Assembly (NCBI GenBank): GCA_030068075.1 | Contig: CM057828.1 | Location: 116,177,699-116,241,698 of the forward strand | Origin: Paguma larvata | Lineage: Eukaryota > Chordata > Mammalia > Carnivora > Viverridae | Length of the DNA: 64,000 nucleotides | Reading direction: 5' to 3' | Shown here: positions 57,701-64,000 of the stretch, one piece after another | Numbering within the stretch: position 1 is the stretch's first letter | Layout: each line of letters opens with the position of its first letter | Notes under the pieces: generated by a model | Seen by the model: the letters and a program-made list of their open reading frames with translations, nothing else | What the model was told of the DNA's origin: nothing | Database searches by the model: none | Program-made: the position numbers and the translations under genes

Positions 57701-58679
57701 AAGCAGTTGGCAGAGAATTCATAGATGAGGAGTCTTACGCTGGGTCTTGCAGGTAAGCAGAAATTGGTCAGGAAGATGAGGAGGTGATGGAATAATTAAG
57801 CTCCAAAGGTTGAGTTGAAAGTGAAAGTCTGAAATTTTTATGATCTAGGATTTCCTTTATGTTCTTAAACATGATGTTAGGTTGTTATGTTCTCAAACTC
57901 ATATTAGCTTGGTATGTTGAAAGATTTTTGAGATTAGTTTGGAGTTTGGACATATAATGTTTTCAACCATTTTAAAAAGATTAAGTTGCTTATTATAGAA
58001 GAGACCACCATTCTCCAACATTCTCCAACATTCTCCAACATTCCTCCAGGAACTGCAAGTGTGGATAACTCTTGTTCTGATCAATGAGATTCTTGTTCTC
58101 TAATGTTTTCAGAGTATATTACAGAGAGTTGGGTCCACTCGGCCATGTGCAGGCTCCAAAGCTCGAAATTTAATTCCCAGCTTGCGTCTTCAATTTCCTA
58201 AAACTATTATAGCTACTTCAGCCAAGAAATAGGTGGATAGCTATTGACTTTTGATTATGTTCATAAGCAAATATACAGATAAGGCAGGCATAGCAGATAA
58301 AGCATGTTTCAATCCAGAGCTCTCAAACTATTTCTAATTGTGAGTTTAGAGGTCATACTTCTTTGGGCACAATGATCCCCTATTCCTTGTGAGGAGGATT
58401 TTATTGTTTCTTTCTGCAAGGTTTTAAACGATGATCATGGAAACTCTGATTATAAGCAGTGACACTGGTCTGAAGCCAGTTTTTCCTCCATTATTGTTTG
58501 ACATTTACTTCACTGGCACCCTTGTTTATCAAATCTGGAATTTTTTTTCAACTACGCAAAAATACTTTCTATATAAGATTGGGGCTCCCATAAATAAGAA
58601 GCAGTAAACTGGCGAATAGGCTTGCAAAGCATCTATCACTAATGTCAAAGGTCCATGATCCCAAATCCATCAATATGAA
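57701..58679. other. Unique sequence with a 10-bp minisatellite
   Basis: ttctccaaca repeated at 58011-58040. Nothing else recognised. Confidence 0.45.
58011..58040. repeat. 3 x 10-bp tandem repeat
   Basis: Three perfect ttctccaaca units followed by a degenerate fourth. Confidence 0.9.
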
Positions 58680-58860
58680 AACCTGGGTTAAGTACTCGAC
58701 CTCTCTGTCCCATAGCTGCCTTCTATGGAAAGTGGAGATGATGGTACTTTATAAGACTCTTCTATAATTGAATGCAATAACATAAGTAGCATACACAGCT
58801 CAGTACGGGGCTGACCCATCGAAGGCACTCAGCAAGTACCTATTCACTTTGTCTCATGAT
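58680..58860 (+). mobile_element. MIR fragment
   Basis: acctgggttaagtactcgac, ctctctgtcccatagctgcc, ggagatgatggtactttata and aaggcactcagcaagtacc follow the MIR order. Confidence 0.65.
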
Positions 58861-60540
58861 CAGTTTTTTTAAGAAGCCAACAACCTGAAGGCACTGAATA
58901 AAATCTAATGCTTAGGATTTAATAAAAATGTCTCTCCTTTATGCTTACATTCATTAGTAACATGTCATAACTAATGTTTTTGCTATAAGAGGAAGAAAAA
59001 TCATTTCAAAATAAATGTAATCAAACATAAAATACCTCGGGGAACTAGAGAAAGTACAATATTCCATGAATAGTGGAAAATTATATCTATAACATGCTTC
59101 TTAATTCTGAGTTAATGAAAATAAAGGTGAATGTCACATGTGGTTATTTTAATTAGAACTTATATCCAGGTGGTTAAAAATAGCCAAATTTTCAGAAACG
59201 ATTCTTTAGCATTCAATTAACATTTGGATCAAAGTACAATTTTTCCCCATGCAATTCAAAGCTATAAAATAAACCTACCTTTGAAGCAAACAAATATTTT
59301 GCTCAATGATGTCCATTCTAAAAAAAAAATAAAGGCTTGCAGCTAAAGAGTAAATAAAATGGAAATGTCTTAGGAACCGGAAAAAAAAAAAAAAAAAGAC
59401 AAAGTTAATACTATTTCAATTCATTAAATCATGCCTGACACATAACACAACACTTCTAACTGCTAATTAATGACATTCTGAGATTCCAGGAATTGATGAG
59501 AATGTTCACAGTGAAATTCAATCTGTTTCTTTATGAAAACTATTTTGGGCTTCACATACACCACAGGATAATTGAACAAGGCTAGCCAGGCATCCAGCTG
59601 GCTCTAGCGAGAGCTCACAAATACCCACAAACCGCCTCTGTCTTCCCTCTAACCTGAGGGATGTGAAATACAGAATCCGCTGTCAAAAACAAAACAAATA
59701 ATAACACACCAGACCCACTTTTTGCCTGTAAAAACAATTTTCCTGAAATTTTTTTTAAAAAGTAGACACAATAAAATATGTCTGCTGGTGTTCCCTCATC
59801 TCAACATTTTTCAAAACCCGAACCTGAGCTTCCGTTGCCCATAATTAGTCACAAATACTTTCAAGACACATAATCTGACAGGAAGCCCCCGGAGACGTCT
59901 CTGAATATAGTAAAGGAAGCCAGGAGGTTAAAACTTCTTCCTCACATTTTTCTTCAACCAGATTTGCCACACCAAGGAAATTATTTGATTTGCAAGACCA
60001 TTAGCCACACTGACAAATTAATTTCATCAATCATGGTAAAATGGGATAAAATTGAATATTTTTTTCATACTGAAAGTAAATTCAAGGGCACCAGGGAAGA
60101 GGTGGGGAAATAGTATCCTATTATTGAAAAGACATTTTAGCTCCTGTAAGGACCTCGTGACTCATAATGGGGGGAAACTGAAAACTAGAAGACACGGTTT
60201 TCGCTTACATTTCGAAATACTTGGGCACATAGAACTCTCACTGGTTTAAATTATTAAAATCTGTGAATGGAAAAAGCCTCCCAGACAACACATCTGTTCC
60301 TGGGCCTAGAACGCTGCACACAACACGGTAGAAGGCACTCTAATGGCCAGCCTGTTATGGGTAGGGAAGACAAGGTGCGTGCTCGCTGATGAAGCACCAA
60401 ACTTCAAATATTTCCAAGTTGAGGGAGTACTTGAACGTATTAATGATAATACAAAACAAGACCAAGTTCATTCTGCCAGGACGCTGCTACCGGAACTCTC
60501 CTGCATTTACGCCACCATTCACCCATCATGGCCTCTCATT
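58861..60540. other. 1.7-kb repeat-free AT-rich block, candidate conserved non-coding DNA
   Basis: No mobile element recognised over this span, although repeats are dense on the far side. Core-like motifs: attaatgaca (59466), ttttaattag (59147), ataattagtc (59841), aaattaatttcatc (60016). A short poly-A (59381-59397) is the only simple repeat. No open frame of note. Regulatory function is inferred from composition only. Confidence 0.4.
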
Positions 60541-61275
60541 CAAGCTCTTACATTAGTCATTCATGTATTCAATAAGTATACTTTAGGTTGGATTTTGGAG
60601 GATTGTTGCAGGCTATGCCAAAAGGTTTAGAGTTTTATTAAGGGCAATGCAGAAGAAGTGAAGGGTTTTAAGCAGGAGAATGACATGATCAGATTTTTAT
60701 TTTAGAAAGATGACAGTTTGGGTATTAAATGGGATGCAGTTAGGAGTAGAAACCTGGAAAGCAGCTTAAGAAAGGACTATGCTAACCCAGGCGATAAATG
60801 ATGATGGCGTGAAGAAGGCTGTGAGAGCGAGGTTTGAGAGAATGAAAAGGAATCAAGGCATACGAGGAAGGTTATGAAGAAAGAAAATACTGGGAACAAA
60901 GCAAATTTGGAGAGAAGGTTGGGAAATGATGTGTTCCATTCATAACGGGTTGAGTTTGAGGCCAATATTAGCCCCTTAGGCACAATTAACAGATAGCAGC
61001 AAGATAATCTATTTGGACATCATAAAGTGATGGGAGGTGGATCTAAGTTAGGAAGACATCTCTAATGCAAATGATTATTCCAGCGGTGCCAGAGGAAGCA
61101 CAGGTAGAAACTTTGGGGTTAAGAAAAAAAAAGAACATAAGACTAAACACTAGGGTCACCAGGTGGCTCAGTCAGTTAAGTATCCAACTCTTGATTTCAA
61201 CTCAGGTATGATCTTGCAGTTCATGGGATTGAGCCCCTGTCTGGCTCTGTGCTGACGGCATGGAGCCTGCTTCGG

Positions 61276-61331
<56 letters not shown>

Positions 61332-62160
61332 TCTTTCTGCCCCTCTCCTGCTTGTGCATGCTCTCTCTCTCTCTCTCTCAAAATAAATAACTAAACTCTT
61401 TAAAAAAAGACTAAACACTAAGAAAGCACCAATATTTTAGAAATGGGCACAGAGAGAGGGAAATAAAGAGAGCTGGAGAAGGAGGGGAAGGAAGAAACTA
61501 TAAGAGTAAGTATAGAGAAAGCCAAGGACAAATGTTTCAAGGCAATCATGGCCGAAATTGGCAAGTACTGCCAAGTTGTCAATTGAACTAAAGACAGAAA
61601 AGTACAGTGAATTTAATAAAAAGGAGAAGGATGAGAGGTGAGTAGGGAATCTTGGTTGTACAAATGCTCAACTGGACTGGATTAGGATGCACTTGGAGGT
61701 GAGGAATTGGAGATAAGAGTGTAAAGAACATTTTCATGACCTGCAAATACTCACTTCTAGAAAGTTCTACCAATGAGAACAAAAATGTCAGCTGTGGCAT
61801 AATTCCAAGTGGTAGCAGGGTACTGAAGTTATTCCCAGACTTGGTGTAGCAGCAAGGCAGGAGTCAGAGAGCAAAGATTTTATGACATGGGGGACAAAAG
61901 TGAGGACAGCTGTTGACAGGGATTCTGGAACAAAGGGGACTCCTGGCTCTTAGAACATATGTGTGGCAAGTGAGCAGATTCCACATGCGTGCATGCATTC
62001 ATTCATTAAAGAAGGATTTCTTGAGTAGCTGCTACTTCAGGGGCTGTGCTAGATGTTGGAAGATTCTTGGTAATTGAATCACATGTGCTTCCTGCTTTCA
62101 AAGAACCTATAGCAGGGAGGCTGCTGCAGATGTGGAAACCTTGAGATGCAGGAAGACATC
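60541..62160 (-). mobile_element. Long L2/CR1-type LINE, minus strand, interrupted
   Basis: Reverse L2 landmarks in order: gaagggttttaagcaggaga, atgacatgatcagattttta, ttttagaaagatgacagttt, gataaatgatgatggcgtga. After the SINE: tgtttcaaggcaatcatggc and ggaggtgaggaattggagat. A further reverse 3' end starts at 61998 (cattcattaaagaaggattt, ggggctgtgctagatgttgg), possibly a second L2 copy. Frames lost. Confidence 0.65.
61153..61407 (+). mobile_element. SINEC with (CT)25 body, inside L2
   Basis: Head gggtcaccaggtggctcagt; uninterrupted (CT)n at about 61279-61325; tail caaaataaataactaaac. Perfect 14-bp duplication aagactaaacacta at 61139-61152 and 61408-61421. Confidence 0.96.
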
Positions 62161-62175
62161 AGTTAAAACCAAAGG

Positions 62176-62384
62176 CAGGCGCCTGGGTGGCTCAGTTGGT
62201 TGAGCCCCAACTTCATCTCAGGTCATAATCTCACAGTTTGTGAGTTTGAGCCCCGCATCAGGCTCTCTGCTGTGAGCAAAGAGCCTGCTTCTGATCCTAT
62301 GTGTCCCTCTCTCTCTCTGCCCCCCTCTCGCTTATACACTCTCTCTCTCTCAAAAATAAATAAACATTTTTAAAAATAACTCAA
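62176..62384 (+). mobile_element. SINEC
   Basis: Head caggcgcctgggtggctcag, cat-type body, tail caaaaataaataaacattttt. It is followed within ~10 bp by another SINE in the same orientation. Confidence 0.94.
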
Positions 62385-62389
62385 ACATA

Positions 62390-62555
62390 GGGGCGCCTGG
62401 GTGTCTCAGTCAGCTGAGCGTGTGACTCTTGATCTTGGCTCAGATCATGAACCCTTGGGCATGGGATCAAGCTCCGTGTCGAGCTCCTCGCTGAGCATGG
62501 AGCCTGCTTGAGATTCTTTCTCTCTCTGCCCCTCTCCCCAACTTGTGCTCAAGAT
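62390..62555 (+). mobile_element. SINEC with purine-repeat tail
   Basis: Starts ggggcgcctgggtgtctcag and uses the gactcttgatcttggctc head variant. The tail has been replaced by the tetranucleotide tract listed next. Confidence 0.93.
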
Positions 62556-62675
62556 AGAAAGAAAGAAAGAGAGAGAGAGAGAGGAGGGAGGGAGGGAGGG
62601 AGGGAGGGAGGGAGGAAGGAAGGAAGGAAGGAAGGAAGGAAGGAAGGAAGGAAGGAAGGAAGGAAGGAAGGAAAA
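62556..62675. repeat. (GAAA)n(GA)n(GGGA)n(GGAA)n homopurine tract
   Basis: Purine-only run of about 120 bp. It ends in roughly twenty ggaa units and derives from the SINE tail. Confidence 0.95.
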
Positions 62676-63441
62676 CACTCAGAGGTAATAACTTCCACTG
62701 ATGAAGAGGGCAAAAGAAGGGACTTTGGTTCACTAGGGCACCAGCTCTCTCTAAGGCACAGTGCATAGGTTTTAGAGGAAGGCAGTGGCCAAGGCTGGAT
62801 CAGGAGGAGGAAGTACAGAGCAGGCCAGACTATGCAGAAGAGGTAACATACCTTCTAAGGACTTTAATTTTGAGAAGGAACTAAGAACAGCACGGGTGTG
62901 CAGCCTGGAGGAACGATGAGCCTTGGGGTTTCCAGTGCAATTCATCCCAAATGGGCGGGTCCTGATTAATAGGGCTTCTCAGGGAATCCAAAGGTGGAAC
63001 ACAGCAGTAGCTTCTGGGACTTGGTTCTCATTACAAAATCAGCCTAGACCTGGTTAGACTGGGCCCAGGGAGTGCAGCACAACGGGAGGCATGAGGATGT
63101 ATTCCTCAGGGTCAGTTACAGATACAGGAGGAAGCTGGAAGCTTCAGGAGGAAGCTGGACCTTTGGCAAAGCAGCCAGCCAGTTCTACATCCTGCTTCTG
63201 AAGGAACCCACTCTGACCTTGGTATATTTCTAACTTTTATATCTCTTTTGGATGCTCACCTTCATCATTTCCCTCACCGCATGTGACTCTTCCTCTGGGA
63301 TCTAGTTTTGATTCTTTCCTGATGAGGAATGTGCTCTCATAATTATCTCAACAACCATGGTCTTGATAGTCATCTCATCCTGACATGTTCTGGCCTGACC
63401 CAAGATGCTGATTTGCAGTTGTGTTGGTAGTATGTTTTCTT
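62676..63441. other. Unclassified sequence, probably eroded L2
   Basis: tggatcaggaggaggaagta and agaagaggtaacatacctt fit reverse L2 loosely. No gene recognised. Confidence 0.35.
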
Positions 63442-63645
63442 TTTTTTTTTTTTTTTAATTTATTTTTGGGAAGAGAGACTACGCGTGCATGAGTGGGGTA
63501 GGGGCAGAGAAGGGTGGAGACAGAAGATCCAAGTGAGCTCTGTGCTGACAGCAGGGAGCCTGATGTGGGGCTCGAACTCACGAACTGTGAGATCATGACC
63601 TGAGCCAAAGTCAGATATTAAGTGACTGAGCCACCCAGGTGCCCA
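63442..63645 (-). mobile_element. SINEC
   Basis: Long T run (A-tail) at 63438-63457, reverse head gccacccaggtgccca. Duplication tagtatgttttctt (63428-63441) / tagtttattttctt (63646-63659). Confidence 0.93.
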
Positions 63646-63689
63646 TAGTTTATTTTCTTAAACGCTTCCCTCTTGTTGCCTAAAGATGG

Positions 63690-64000
63690 CAGTCTTTAAC
63701 CCACCACACTGTTCATCTCCTCAAATAACCTCTGAGAATCACCCCAATCACCCAGGGTCAGAAGACCAGAAAATCAAAGATGCATCACAATCTTCACTCA
63801 AATTCTAGAAGAAATAAAATGCCAATACTTCCTTCAACACCTTCATTCCCTTTCTTTCTCTTTTATTCTTCAAGACAAAACTCTAGCTACTGCCATCCCC
63901 TCAGCCGCCCCCTGTTTCTTGCTAGTTTCCTCTGCAGAGACACAAAGAGGTCTTTTTTCTTGCTAAATATTTTGATCACATCACATCCCCATGGGCTGAG
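63690..64000 (+). mobile_element. Possible L2 fragment at window edge
   Basis: ttgatcacatcacatcccca and ccatcccctcagccgccccc loosely match L2 ('…tctgatcatgtcactccc'). Low certainty. Confidence 0.3.

Noticed and set aside
58011..58040. Three 10-bp repeats as a regulatory array
   Set aside because: Too few and too simple. Treated as a short tandem repeat.
62445..62768. Open frames of FLPS or KEGR repeats on both strands
   Set aside because: Shadows of the (GGAA)n tract.
1..64000. CRISPR arrays, bacterial operons, phage or plasmid features
   Set aside because: Repeat content, splice-like signals and SINE/LINE composition are mammalian. The direct repeats seen are microsatellites, minisatellites or retroposons.

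Overview
The window reads as nuclear DNA of a carnivoran mammal, most likely a felid. The strongest evidence is 27 copies of the tRNA-Lys-derived carnivore SINE (CAN SINE/SINEC). Many have the cat-type body (gctctgtgctgacagctcagag) and the AAATAAATAAACATTTAAAA-like tail. LINE-1 pieces include a carnivore-type 3' end at 454-1170. Family assignments come from recalled consensus sequences, not from a search. I find no convincing complete protein-coding gene, RNA gene or CpG island. The longest open frames are repeat shadows (SINE bodies, polypurine tracts) or dead L1 ORFs. The window is best described as intergenic or deep-intronic DNA. Three possible isolated exons are listed at low confidence (11565-11674 minus, 50228-50371 plus, 56553-56852 plus).

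Layout. 0-9.4 kb is a stack of old LINEs (L1M, L2 and two HAL1/L1-type ORF1-bearing elements on the minus strand) peppered with SINEs. 9.7-21.8 kb is mostly unique, with MIR fragments, one solo MaLR-like LTR (15938-16387), a broken L2 and a few SINEs. 21.8-31.2 kb is one ancient, nearly full-length L1 on the plus strand (5'UTR, ORF1, linker, ORF2, 3'UTR). It was later split by a SINE carrying a 270-base pure-purine tail, by a second SINE, and by a 3.2-kb compound L1 insertion with a 5' inversion. 31.2-50.9 kb alternates SINE, MIR and L2 remnants with unique DNA and a 100-bp dispersed direct repeat. 51.0-54.7 kb is another L1M split by a second 5'-inverted L1. 55.1-55.7 kb is a third, small 5'-inverted L1 flanked by its own target-site duplication. 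55.7-60.5 kb is the most repeat-poor part; its AT-rich, homeodomain-motif-bearing core (58.9-60.5 kb) looks like candidate conserved non-coding DNA. 60.5-64 kb returns to L2 and SINEs, including a (GGGA)n/(GGAA)n tract.

The elements do not form a pathway. They record the order of retrotransposition: L2 and MIR oldest, then HAL1/L1M, then younger L1s, then carnivore SINEs. L1-encoded machinery inserted the SINEs, as shown by target-site duplications of 10-20 bp that I can read at most copies. The most interesting observations are the three independent twin-priming (5'-inversion) L1 scars, the long homopurine tract, the AT-hairpin tandem duplication at 51.1-51.4 kb and the repeat-free candidate regulatory stretch.
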